Positions 35,639-43,635 of a stretch of DNA of 64,000 nucleotides are shown here, piece after piece. Position 1 is the first letter of the stretch; the number at the start of each line of letters is the position of its first letter. Below the pieces are notes generated by a model. It searched no databases and was not told the DNA's origin. It worked only from the letters and a program-made list of their open reading frames with translations. Made by a program: the position numbers and the translations under genes. Source of the DNA: Microbacterium sp. Marseille-Q6648. GTDB taxonomy: Bacteria > Actinomycetota > Actinomycetes > Actinomycetales > Microbacteriaceae. The stretch is taken from positions 1,178,001 through 1,242,000 of the forward strand of contig NZ_CALPBZ010000001.1 in NCBI RefSeq assembly GCF_943181415.1. Direction: 5' to 3'.

Positions 35639-36277
35639 TCAGGCCAGAGCGTCGCGCCGCCACAGCGACGCACTGACGGCGAGGTCGCCGGCATAGTCCG
35701 AGAGCCGCAGCGCGCGCGTGGTGAGCGTCGTGGCCCGCTCCGGCTCGGTTCCCTCGTAGTCGTCGGCGAGATGTGTCGCGCCCGAGGCCTGGACGCGGCA
35801 GAAGGCCGCCGCCCTGTCGAGCGCCACGGCGAAATCGCCGTCGAAGACGCCGCGGAGGATGGCGTCGACAAGCGTCACCAGTTCGTCGGGTCCGGCCGGC
35901 GACGGCGCGCCCGCGACGAGATCGTCAGCCCCGGCCAGCTCGGCGCGTCCCCGCTCGTAGAGCAGCGCAGCTGTGCGGGGATCGTCGTGGATCATCAGCT
36001 GCAACAGGTAGAGCCGCCACAGCGCACCCGGCAGGGAGCGCGCCGGCGATCGCGACCACAGCTCGGCGATGTCGTCGATGCCGTACTCGTCGGTGAACGA
36101 CACCAGACGGTCGACGACGGCCCCTTCGGGCTCGGCGCGTACGCGGGCCAGCAGGGCGTGGGCCGTCGAGTGCGCCACGCGCGACACCTCTGCGGGATCC
36201 GCCGATGCGAACCGGCGGTCGAAGAGCTCGGCCGGACGGCGCACGGGCTTGTGGAAGTCGCGGGACGGGTCGCTCAC
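35639..36277 (-). CDS. conserved hypothetical protein (Microbacteriaceae)
   Basis: 212 residues, mainly helical, with no signal or membrane segment. Segments such as VSRVAHSTAHALLARVRAEP, LVSFTDEYGIDDIAELWSR and SLPGALWRLYLLQLMI look like a family conserved in Microbacteriaceae. Some database entries for such proteins carry an RNA-polymerase-beta label that the sequence does not support. No catalytic motif seen. It lies 42 bases upstream of nothing but the end of the RskA gene (stop at 36320), so could be read with sigK-rskA. Confidence 0.7.
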   Translation of the reverse strand: MSDPSRDFHKPVRRPAELFDRRFASADPAEVSRVAHSTAHALLARVRAEPEGAVVDRLVSFTDEYGIDDIAELWSRSPARSLPGALWRLYLLQLMIHDDPRTAALLYERGRAELAGADDLVAGAPSPAGPDELVTLVDAILRGVFDGDFAVALDRAAAFCRVQASGATHLADDYEGTEPERATTLTTRALRLSDYAGDLAVSASLWRRDALA

Positions 36278-36319
36278 CCCATCGAGGCTACCCCGACCTC
36301 GCGGTCCGAGCGCTGACGA

Positions 36320-37138
36320 TCAGGCGGTGGGGATGGCGATGATGGGGTCGCTCGTGGGCTGACCGTCCGGGGCACCGCCCTCGGGCTCGACCGTGACCGC
36401 GATGACATCGCCCGCCTCGAGTGCCCCGTCCAGCAGCACGGTGGCATCGGCACCGGCGACCGTCTCGAAGACACCCGCCGAGACCGCGCCGTCGTCGCGC
36501 ACGAACCAGAGTTCGAAGCTCTGGTCGTCCGAGATCACCGGGAGGCCGTCCGAGACGAGCACGGCCTTGCCGAGCTCCTCGGACCAGTGCGCCGTCGCCG
36601 TCCCGCCGTCGGGCACGTCCACCGACGCAGCCTGCGCGTCGGGGGCACTCTCGATGTCGGCGAGCGCAATGGCTGCCGGCGTGCGGGTGAGGTACTCGTT
36701 GATGGTGACCGAGGCGAAGCCCAAGGCCACCAGCAGCACCAGGCACGCGGCGAGCGCGAAGATCCCCCGGGTCCAGTTGCGCCGCGAGACGGCCTGGATC
36801 AGCGCGGTGTCGGGAGCGGGCTCGACCGGCGCGACGGGCGCGGGTGCCGGCGGCCGCGGCGGAACGACGACGTCGTCCGCCTCACCGCCCGCCCCGGCAT
36901 CCGTCGATCGTTGCGGCGCGACCGCGATCCGCGCCAGCAGCTCGTTCCGAAGCGCGGCGGGGGGAACGACCTCGCGCACACCCTCGGCGAGCGCAGCAGC
37001 CGTCGCCTCGTCGGCATCGACCCACGACTGCCATTCCGGATGCTGCGCGAGAGCGTCCTCGAAGCGGGCGCGGTCTTCGGATGAGAGCGCGTGCAGGGCA
37101 TTGCCCGCCGCCAGCGCTGCGAACTCCTCCTCGTTCAT
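36320..37138 (-). CDS. rskA: anti-sigma factor, RskA type
   Basis: 272 residues. The N-terminal cytoplasmic helical domain (FAALAAGNALHALSSEDRAR) binds the sigma factor and lacks the zinc HxxxCxxC motif; a proline-rich linker leads to one membrane segment (about 143-165, GIFALAACLVLLVALGFASV) and an extracytoplasmic RskA C-terminal domain (WSEELGKAVLVSDGLPVI; SFELWFVRDDGAVSAGVFE). It holds SigK at the membrane until proteolysis releases it. Overlaps sigK by four bases. Confidence 0.92.
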   Translation of the reverse strand: MNEEEFAALAAGNALHALSSEDRARFEDALAQHPEWQSWVDADEATAAALAEGVREVVPPAALRNELLARIAVAPQRSTDAGAGGEADDVVVPPRPPAPAPVAPVEPAPDTALIQAVSRRNWTRGIFALAACLVLLVALGFASVTINEYLTRTPAAIALADIESAPDAQAASVDVPDGGTATAHWSEELGKAVLVSDGLPVISDDQSFELWFVRDDGAVSAGVFETVAGADATVLLDGALEAGDVIAVTVEPEGGAPDGQPTSDPIIAIPTA

Positions 37139-37725
37139 ACCGTCACCCCCATCTCTGCTCGCAAGCGGGTCAATCCATCCCGCATCCTGGTCTTGATCGT
37201 CCCCAGCGGGGCCCCGACCATGGCGGCGATCTCGCTCTGCGAATACCCGCCGTAGTAGGCCAGTGTGAGCGCCTCTCGCTGCGCATCGGGGAGCGAGGAC
37301 AGTGCAGCCGTCACGCGTTCCCCTTCCATCCGCAGCTCGACATGTTCGGCGACGCCGTCATGGGCGACGTCGAGATCCCGGAAGCCCACGCGAACGTCGC
37401 GATCCGTGCTCGCCTGCGATGACCGCACGCGGTCCACCGCTCGGCGATGCGCGATCGTGAGGATCCACGATCTTCCCTGCCCTCTGTTCGGAGTGAACCG
37501 GGATGCGGATTGCCACACTTCCAGGAACACCTCCTGCAGCACTTCCTCACTCTGGGCGCGGTCGACCAGCACCCGCAGGATGAGACCGAACACGCGCGGC
37601 GAGATCATGTCGAACAGCCGGGCGAAGGCCCGCTGGTCGCCGGCGGCCACGCGCGTCAGAAGCTCTCCGACGTGGTCGACCGGGTCCGCACCGTCCTCGG
37701 GTACGTCCACACCGTCGATCACCAT
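37135..37725 (-). CDS. sigK: ECF sigma factor SigK
   Basis: 196 residues. Region 2: AFARLFDMISPRVFGLILRV and SEEVLQEVFLEVWQSASRF; the -10 recognition part NRGQGRSWILTIAHRRAVDR. Region 4: LSSLPDAQREALTLAYYGGY and SQSEIAAMVGAPLGTIKTRM. It matches the SigK type, which pairs with RskA in mycobacteria and drives fasciclin antigens MPT70/MPT83. Here a fasciclin lipoprotein gene lies divergently upstream, so the same circuit is probably conserved. Confidence 0.92.
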   Translation of the reverse strand: MVIDGVDVPEDGADPVDHVGELLTRVAAGDQRAFARLFDMISPRVFGLILRVLVDRAQSEEVLQEVFLEVWQSASRFTPNRGQGRSWILTIAHRRAVDRVRSSQASTDRDVRVGFRDLDVAHDGVAEHVELRMEGERVTAALSSLPDAQREALTLAYYGGYSQSEIAAMVGAPLGTIKTRMRDGLTRLRAEMGVTV

Positions 37726-37830
37726 TCCTCAAGCATGCCGCATCCCTCGTGGGGAACCGGAATTCCGCGCCGGGCGACGACCTGATCCGTGCCGGCGAAG
37801 GGGTCCGGGCAGACCGGTCGGAAAAATCTT

Positions 37831-37858
37831 CCAATCCGATCCCGGGGGCTGGCCGAAC
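37831..37858 (+). promoter_or_regulatory. SigK-like promoter of the fasciclin gene
   Basis: CCAATC (37831-37836), 16 bases, CCGAAC (37853-37858). Mycobacterial SigK promoters read CCATCC and CCGAAT with 16-17 bases between. It would give a leader of about 70 bases before the ATG at 37934. Confidence 0.55.
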
Positions 37859-37933
37859 AGCCTGTGAACGCCGCAGGAAGCGGCACCGGAACGATCACAG
37901 GTCGGATAACGGCCCCTACCACCGGAGGAAGTC

Positions 37934-38608
37934 ATGCTCAGCACGAACAAGAAGATCACAGCAGGTCTCTCGCTCGCCATCGCAGGCGCATTCGCCCTGT
38001 CGGCCTGCACGGGCGGCACCACGGCCACGGAGTCGGAAGAGACGACCGCGCCCGAGATGTCGGAAGAGACCGAAGCGCCCATGGACGAAGACATGGACAC
38101 CATGGACCCGGCCGCCAACCTCGTCGGGCCCGGCTGCGCCGACTACGCCGAGGCTGTGCCGGACGGCGCGGGATCGGTCGAGGGCATGTCCCAGGACCCG
38201 GTGGCGACCGCCGCCTCGAACAACCCGCTGCTCACCACGCTGGTCTCGGCCGTGAGCGGCCAGCTCAACCCCGATGTCGACCTGGTCGACACGCTGAACG
38301 GTGACGAGTTCACCGTCTTCGCCCCGGTCGACGACGCCTTCGCGGCGATCGACCCGGCCACCATCGAGGCGCTCCAGACCGACAGCGAGACGCTCACGTC
38401 GATCCTCACGTACCACGTCGTGCCCGGCCAGCTGAGCCCGGACGAGGTCGTCGGCGAGCAGGCCACCGTCCAGGGCGGCACGCTCGAGGTCTCGGGCGAG
38501 GGCGACTCGCTCATGGTCAACGACGCCAACGTCATCTGCGGTGGCGTGGTCACCGCGAACGCCACGGTGTACCTCATCGACGCTGTGCTGATGCCCCCGG
38601 CACAGTGA
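37934..38608 (+). CDS. fasciclin-domain lipoprotein (MPT83-like)
   Basis: 224 residues. GGAGGAA at 37924-37930 sets the ATG. Lipobox LSAC (C25), then an acidic Thr/Met-rich linker (residues ~29-60) and one FAS1 domain: [51 protein letters not shown] and [20 protein letters not shown]. Adhesion-like FAS1 proteins sit on the outer face of the membrane. A SigK-like promoter and divergent sigK-rskA suggest it is the main SigK target. Two hairpins end the gene. Confidence 0.92.
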   Translation: MLSTNKKITAGLSLAIAGAFALSACTGGTTATESEETTAPEMSEETEAPMDEDMDTMDPAANLVGPGCADYAEAVPDGAGSVEGMSQDPVATAASNNPLLTTLVSAVSGQLNPDVDLVDTLNGDEFTVFAPVDDAFAAIDPATIEALQTDSETLTSILTYHVVPGQLSPDEVVGEQATVQGGTLEVSGEGDSLMVNDANVICGGVVTANATVYLIDAVLMPPAQ

Positions 38609-38614
38609 CCTGAC

Positions 38615-38644
38615 GTGTCCGGAGGCGGGGGTGCCGCCGGACAC
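38615..38644 (+). terminator. first hairpin after fasciclin gene
   Basis: GTGTCCGG and CCGGACAC form an 8-bp stem with further pairing inside (GGC/GCC). No U-run; probably accessory to the stronger terminator that follows. Confidence 0.5.
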
Positions 38645-38654
38645 GGGGGTGGCG

Positions 38655-38696
38655 GGGCCGCCGGTGCGCGCGAGGTTGCACCGGCGGCCCTTCTCT
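38655..38696 (+). terminator. rho-independent terminator after fasciclin gene
   Basis: GGGCCGCCGGTGC/GCACCGGCGGCCC, a perfect 13-bp stem with a 10-base loop, then TTCTCT. Confidence 0.88.
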
Positions 38697-38760
38697 ATGC
38701 ACTTTTCTCCTACTTCGTCAACCCCCGCGCACGGGAGAATCGCCCGAGTAATCTCGCCAC

Positions 38761-38811
38761 ATGTCCCCCAGCCCCGCGTTTCCCGAGCGCACGCCGAAGT
38801 CGGTCCGATGA
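38761..38811 (+). CDS. possible 16-residue upstream ORF coupled to kinase
   Basis: ATG at 38761 opens MSPSPAFPERTPKSVR and stops at TGA 38809-38811, overlapping the kinase ATG (ATGA). TAATCT at 38749-38754 is a -10 at exactly the distance that would make 38761 the first transcribed base, so the mRNA could be leaderless and the kinase translated by re-initiation. No good -35 is visible. No ribosome site lies before the kinase ATG, which favours this reading. Function, if any, is unknown. Confidence 0.4.
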   Translation: MSPSPAFPERTPKSVR

Positions 38812-40220
38812 CCGATCTGCGTGAGGTCGGCGACCCCCTCACCGGGGAGCTGCTCGACGGGCGCTACCGTCTTCTGGAGCGGATCGGCGAGGGCGGAATG
38901 GCGCGCGTCTACCGCGCCGAAGACACCTTCCTGCAGCGCACCACCGCCGTGAAGGTCATGCGCGGTCATGTCGACGGGCTCGGCTCGCTGGAGCGCGCCC
39001 GTTCCGAGACGACTCTCCTGGCCGGCCTCAATCACCACGCGCTGGTCACCCTGTTCGACGCGCAGATCTCGGCCGACGACGGCAGCTACCTGGTCATGGA
39101 GTTCGTCGACGGCATCACGCTCCGCGACCTCATCGCACAGGGACCGCTGTCGCCGCAGACCGCGGCGGCACTCACCGCCGAGATCGCCGAAGCACTTCAC
39201 GTCGCGCACACCGCAGGCGTCGTCCACCGCGACATCAAGCCTTCCAACGTCCTGCTCGGTCGCTCTCCGGTTCCGGGGGGCGCATGGCGGCCCAAGCTTG
39301 CCGACTTCGGCATCGCGTACCTGGTCGATTCCACCCGCGTCACCACCCCCGGTCTGATGGTCGGCACCATCGCGTACCTCGCTCCCGAGCAGGCCAACGG
39401 CGCACCGCCGGCACCGCCCGCCGACATCTACTCCCTCGGCATCATGATGATCGAGGCGATCACCGGCGCGCGACCGTGGGCGGATGCCGAGGGCATCGGT
39501 GCGCTCGTGGCTCGCATGACCTCGCCGCCGTCGATCCCGCGGTCGTTGCCGGAGGAATGGCAGCAGCTGCTTCGGGGAATGACTGCGACCCGGCCCGACG
39601 ATCGACCCACGGCCCTCGAGGTCGCCATGACCGCCGCCCGACTGGCGGGCACCACGGCGACCGGCGGCGCCGTCGACGCCGATACCGCCCCCGTGGCTGT
39701 CGCCGCGGTGGCCCCGCCGGCGCCGCAGGCGGGCACGGAAGCGCCCGACGACGCGACCGCGCTCATGCCGGCCACCTCAGCCCCGGCATCCCGACGACGC
39801 GCGAACGAGGAGCGCCGCCAGCAGCCCCGGCGTCGCCGAGCACTCGTCGCCGTCGTCATCGCCGCCGCGGTGCTCGCCGCGGCACTCGTCGTCTTCTTCG
39901 GCGTCTGGGCATCGGGATACTCGGCGTCACCGGAACCCGCACCGTCGTCCACTCCCCTCGTGCAGGAGGTCGAACCGACTCCCGAGCCGACCGTCGCGGA
40001 CGTGGCCCCGCAAGAGGCAGAGCCCGCTCCGGCTCAGGCGCCCGCGCCTGCGCCCGAACCCGCCGCCCCGAGCGTCGAGACCGCCGGCAACAGCGGTAGC
40101 GGAAACGGTAGCGCCAACAGCGGACCCGGCAACAACAACGGCAGCGCCGGCGGCGGCAACGCCAACAGCGGACCGGGCAACAACAACGGCGCCGGTGGCA
40201 AGGGGAACGGCAACGGCTGA
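38808..40220 (+). CDS. transmembrane Ser/Thr protein kinase (Pkn family)
   Basis: 470 residues. Cytoplasmic Hanks-type kinase domain (about 18-280): glycine loop IGEGGMARVY, K49, HRDIKPSN (D142), DFG (167-169), activation-loop threonines T179/T180, APE (192-194). After an Ala/Pro linker comes one membrane segment (about 345-369), then an outside region rich in Pro/Glu and a final 45 residues almost entirely Asn, Gly and Ser, with ANSGPGNNNG twice. There are no PASTA repeats, so it is not the lactam/muropeptide-sensing PknB type. The start is set by overlap with the upstream ORF. Substrates unknown. Confidence 0.92.
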   Translation: MTDLREVGDPLTGELLDGRYRLLERIGEGGMARVYRAEDTFLQRTTAVKVMRGHVDGLGSLERARSETTLLAGLNHHALVTLFDAQISADDGSYLVMEFVDGITLRDLIAQGPLSPQTAAALTAEIAEALHVAHTAGVVHRDIKPSNVLLGRSPVPGGAWRPKLADFGIAYLVDSTRVTTPGLMVGTIAYLAPEQANGAPPAPPADIYSLGIMMIEAITGARPWADAEGIGALVARMTSPPSIPRSLPEEWQQLLRGMTATRPDDRPTALEVAMTAARLAGTTATGGAVDADTAPVAVAAVAPPAPQAGTEAPDDATALMPATSAPASRRRANEERRQQPRRRRALVAVVIAAAVLAAALVVFFGVWASGYSASPEPAPSSTPLVQEVEPTPEPTVADVAPQEAEPAPAQAPAPAPEPAAPSVETAGNSGSGNGSANSGPGNNNGSAGGGNANSGPGNNNGAGGKGNGNG

Positions 40221-40243
40221 CGCCCCGGTAGGCTGGTGGGCGA

Positions 40244-40316
40244 GGGCCTCTAGCTCAGTCGGTAGAGCATCGGACTTTTAATCCGCGGGTCGTGGGTTCG
40301 AGCCCCACGGGGCCCA
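40244..40316 (+). tRNA. tRNA-Lys (TTT)
   Basis: 73 bases: acceptor GGGCCTC/GGGGCCC with one G-U pair, D-arm GCTCAGTCGGTAGAGC, anticodon loop CTTTTAA (anticodon TTT), T-arm GTGGGTTCGAGCCCCAC, discriminator A. CCA is not encoded. Confidence 0.97.
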
Positions 40317-40323
40317 CTCTTTC

Positions 40324-40767
40324 TCACCCGCGCGGTTCGCAGACCACGACGGGGATCTGGCGCGACGTCCGCTGCTGATAGCCCGCGTAGCCGGGATTGA
40401 CCCGGGTGATGCGCGGCCAGAGGGCTTCACGCTCGTCGCCCGTCGTCGTCCGGGCGAGATAGCGACCCGTCACCCCGCGGCGGGTGATCTCGACCTCCGG
40501 CGTCGCGACGAGATTGAGGTACCACGCCGGGTGATCGTCGGCGCCGCCCTTCGAGGCGACCAGCACGATCCGTCCCTCCTCCTCGACGGGCGCCGTCAGC
40601 AGTGTGGAGCGCCGAGCGCCCGAGCGGCGGCCCACCGTGTGCAGCTCGACGGTCTCCATCCCCAGCAACCGGCGGCCGACGCGGCCACCCGTGAGCCGCA
40701 GCACCGCACGGTGCAGCGACTCCATCCAGCGGATGACCCGGTCGGGAGGTGCGGACCGCGGCGTCAC
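40324..40767 (-). CDS. deazaflavin (F420)-dependent nitroreductase-family protein
   Basis: 147 residues with a GTG start that overlaps the pncA stop (GTGA). The split beta-barrel of the DUF385/Ddn family is shown by VELHTVGRRSGARRSTLLTA, VASKGGADDHPAWYLNL and VATPEVEITRRG. Family members reduce substrates with F420H2; whether this host makes F420 cannot be judged here, and flavin or heme binding is an alternative in related proteins. Third gene of the coupled set MMPL-pncA-this gene. Confidence 0.88.
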   Translation of the reverse strand: MTPRSAPPDRVIRWMESLHRAVLRLTGGRVGRRLLGMETVELHTVGRRSGARRSTLLTAPVEEEGRIVLVASKGGADDHPAWYLNLVATPEVEITRRGVTGRYLARTTTGDEREALWPRITRVNPGYAGYQQRTSRQIPVVVCEPRG

Positions 40768-41345
40768 GGCGCCGACGTCACGATCTCGGCACCCGCGTGA
40801 CCGAGTTCGGCCAGTGCCCGCTCGCTGGAATCCGGTGCGACGCCCGCGATCAGGTCGGTGAAGATGCGCACGTGCCGGCCGTGGCCGATCGCGTCGAGGG
40901 CGGAGGCGCGCACGCAGTAGTCCGTCGCGATCCCGGTGACGTCGACGTCGACGACGCCGCGCTCGTCCAGGAGCTCCCCGACCGTCCGCCCCTCTTCCGT
41001 CGTGCCCTCGAACAGGGAGTAGGCCGGTCGTCCCTGCCCCTTCTTCACATGGTGGGTCACCGACGCGGTGTCGAGCCCGGGATCGTAGTCCGCACCCTCG
41101 GTTCCCGCCACGCAGTGCACCGGCCACGTCTCGACGTAGTCCGGCTCCCCCGCGGCGAAGTGGCCGCCGTTGTCCGAGTCGCCGTCATGCCAATCCCGTG
41201 ACGCGATGATGAGCGCGTAGTCCGCCGCGTGCTCGGCCAGATGTCGCGTGATCGCCGCGGCGACGGCGTCACCGCCATCCACGCCGAGGGCCCCGCCTTC
41301 GGTGAAATCGTTCTGGACGTCGACGATGAACAGCGCCTTGCTCAT
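40764..41345 (-). CDS. pncA: nicotinamidase (PncA), isochorismatase family
   Basis: 193 residues. Hydrolyses nicotinamide to nicotinate for NAD salvage. Catalytic triad D9 (FIVDVQNDF), the lysine in HHVKKGQGRPAYS (K101/K102) and C144 (GIATDYCVRAS); metal ligands D51, H53 and H62 in SRDWHDGDSDNGGHF. Normal length. Its ends overlap both neighbours by four bases, so it is translationally coupled to the MMPL transporter above and the deazaflavin-type gene below. Confidence 0.94.
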   Translation of the reverse strand: MSKALFIVDVQNDFTEGGALGVDGGDAVAAAITRHLAEHAADYALIIASRDWHDGDSDNGGHFAAGEPDYVETWPVHCVAGTEGADYDPGLDTASVTHHVKKGQGRPAYSLFEGTTEEGRTVGELLDERGVVDVDVTGIATDYCVRASALDAIGHGRHVRIFTDLIAGVAPDSSERALAELGHAGAEIVTSAP

Positions 41346-43561
41346 TCTTCGAGACTACGCTCGCGCTCGGTCGCTGTCTCGGGTCCTCGCCGCCACAGCT
41401 TCGACGGCCACCAGATGGCGCGGCCGATGTCGTACGACAGCGCCGGAACCAGAAGCGAGCGCACCACGAACGTGTCCAGAAGCACGCCGAACGCGACGAT
41501 GAACGCGATCTGGGCAAGGAACAGGATCGGGATGACGCCGAGCGCGGCGAAGGTCGCAGCCAGAACCAGCCCCGCCGATGTGATCACCCCTCCGGTGGCG
41601 ACCAGCCCGCGGAGGATGCCCGGCCTCGTGCCGTGCACGAGCGACTCCTCCCGCACGCGCGACATCAAGAAGATGTTGTAGTCGACCCCCAGCGCCACGA
41701 GGAACACGAACCCGTACAGGGGAACCGAGGGGTCGGCGCCGGGGAACCCGAAGATGCCGTCGAAGACGAGTGCGCTCACGCCGAGCGCGGTGCCGAACGA
41801 CAGGATGACCGTCAGGATCAGCAGCACAGGAGCGAGGATCGAGCGCAGCAGCAGCATCAGGATGGCGAGGATCACCACGAGGATGACCGGGATGATGACC
41901 GTTCGATCACGGATCGACGTGTCGTTGGAATCGATGTCGGTAGCGGTCTCGCCGCCGACCAGCGCTGCGCCCGATCCGAGAGCGTCGTCGAACGCCACGC
42001 GCAGGTCACGCACGGTCTCTTCGGCATCGAGGGAATCCGCCGCGTCGGTCAGCGTGCCGATGATCAGCACGTCTCCCGCGGCGACCGTCGGCTCGGGTGC
42101 AGGTGTGCCCGGTGGCCCCGCGGCGCTCACGACGACCTCGCCGTCCTCCAGTGCCACCCCCGCCTGACCGCCGGGGGCGTCTTCGGCGGCGATCGCGACC
42201 GAGTCGACTCCGGCGCTGGCCTCGAGCACCTCGACGGCGCCCGTCAGGTCCGACTCGGGCACGACGACGTAGACGGGGCTGCCCGAGCCGGCCGGGAAGT
42301 GCTCGGCGAGAGCGACCTGTCCGTCGCGCGCCTGGGACTCCCCCAGGACGAGCTCGCTCGCGGGCACGCCGTCCGCCTTCAGCTGCACCACGCCGGCCGC
42401 GCCCGCGAGGAGGACGACGGTGCACACGATCCACACCACACGCGCGTGGCGCGCCACGAAACGCGCCTGGCGCGGCCAGATGCCCTTGACGGGCTGCGTC
42501 AGGTCGTCGGGCACGTTCGCCAGGGGCTCGCGCGGCACGAACGGCCAGAACGCCGCGCGACCGAAGAGCGCCAGGAGCGCCGGCAGGAACGTCAGCGCGG
42601 AAAGCATCGAGAACGCGATGCCGATCGAGGCGATAGGCCCGAGCGCGCGGTTCGTCGCGAGATCGGACAGCAGCAGGCACAGCAGGCCGGCGATCACCGT
42701 CCCGCCCGAGGCGAGGATCGGCTCGAAGGAACCGCGCCACGCCACCAGCGCGGCGGGCCACCGCGGACGCCCCTCGGCGATCGCCTCGCGGAAACGCGCC
42801 ACGTACAGCAGCGCGTAGTCCGTGGCCGCGCCGATCACGAGGATGAAGAGGATCCCCTGGACCTGACCGTTGAGCACGACGATGCCTGCGAACGCGAGCC
42901 ACCAGACGGTGAGCAGCGCCACGCACAGTGCGAACACGCTCGTCAGCAGCACCAGGATCGGCAGGAGCGGTGAGCGGTAGACCACGACCAGGATCACGAA
43001 CACCGCGATCAGCGCCACCGCGAGGAGCAGCCCGTCGATGCCGAGGAATCCCTCGGCGAGGTCCGCGGTGAAGCCCGCCGGCCCCGTCACCCACCCCTCG
43101 AGGCCGTCGGGCAGCTCCTCACTCAGCAGCGCCCGCATCTCGGCGACGAGGTCGCCGATCTCCGCATCCGAGGCCAGAGGCACGAACACCTGGACGGCCA
43201 GTCCGTCCTCCGATGGGATAGGCGGCGACACCTCCTCCAGGACGCCCTCGAGCGCGGCGATCTCATCGACCGTGGCCTGCACGTCCGCGAGGTCGTCCGC
43301 GGTGAGTTCAGCCTCTCCCGCGATGACCACCACGGCGGGAACGCTGTCGTCGCCGAGGAAGTCGGTGAGCCGCTCGTTCACCTGCGTCGCATCGGCGCTC
43401 TCGGGAAGGAAGCTCGATCGATCGTTCGTCGAGACCTCCTCGACCTTCCCGAAGTACGGGCCGCCGACAGACCCTCCGACGAGCCAGATGAGGACCAGGA
43501 AGACCGGGATGCCGATGCGCAGCCAGCGGGTGGTGCGGCGGTCGGTGCGAGGCGAGGACAT
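41342..43561 (-). CDS. MMPL-family transporter
   Basis: 739 residues. RND-type architecture in two halves, each with a large outside loop (about 35-195 and 390-545) and six membrane segments. Loops such as ILFILVIGAATDYALLYVAR and LYGFVFLVALGVDYNIFLMS carry the GxxxDY motifs of proton translocation in MMPL proteins. Likely exports lipids or drugs; substrate unknown. A perfect dyad covers the promoter just before its ATG, so a local repressor, perhaps TetR-type and encoded elsewhere, probably controls it. Confidence 0.92.
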   Translation of the reverse strand: MSSPRTDRRTTRWLRIGIPVFLVLIWLVGGSVGGPYFGKVEEVSTNDRSSFLPESADATQVNERLTDFLGDDSVPAVVVIAGEAELTADDLADVQATVDEIAALEGVLEEVSPPIPSEDGLAVQVFVPLASDAEIGDLVAEMRALLSEELPDGLEGWVTGPAGFTADLAEGFLGIDGLLLAVALIAVFVILVVVYRSPLLPILVLLTSVFALCVALLTVWWLAFAGIVVLNGQVQGILFILVIGAATDYALLYVARFREAIAEGRPRWPAALVAWRGSFEPILASGGTVIAGLLCLLLSDLATNRALGPIASIGIAFSMLSALTFLPALLALFGRAAFWPFVPREPLANVPDDLTQPVKGIWPRQARFVARHARVVWIVCTVVLLAGAAGVVQLKADGVPASELVLGESQARDGQVALAEHFPAGSGSPVYVVVPESDLTGAVEVLEASAGVDSVAIAAEDAPGGQAGVALEDGEVVVSAAGPPGTPAPEPTVAAGDVLIIGTLTDAADSLDAEETVRDLRVAFDDALGSGAALVGGETATDIDSNDTSIRDRTVIIPVILVVILAILMLLLRSILAPVLLILTVILSFGTALGVSALVFDGIFGFPGADPSVPLYGFVFLVALGVDYNIFLMSRVREESLVHGTRPGILRGLVATGGVITSAGLVLAATFAALGVIPILFLAQIAFIVAFGVLLDTFVVRSLLVPALSYDIGRAIWWPSKLWRRGPETATERERSLEE

Positions 43562-43562
43562 G

Positions 43563-43581
43563 TCGCTAGCTTATCTAGCGA
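43563..43581 (-). promoter_or_regulatory. 19-bp operator dyad over the MMPL promoter
   Basis: TCGCTAG-CTTAT-CTAGCGA, a perfect 7-bp inverted repeat, ends 1 base before the MMPL start codon. On the minus strand it contains TAGATA (43577-43572), a -10 that would start the mRNA about 4 bases before the ATG. A bound repressor would block transcription. Confidence 0.6.
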
Positions 43582-43635
43582 AACCACTCCCGGCGTCGCG
43601 GATCCGGATTTTCTCATCTTCGCCCGCCGCTCCCT

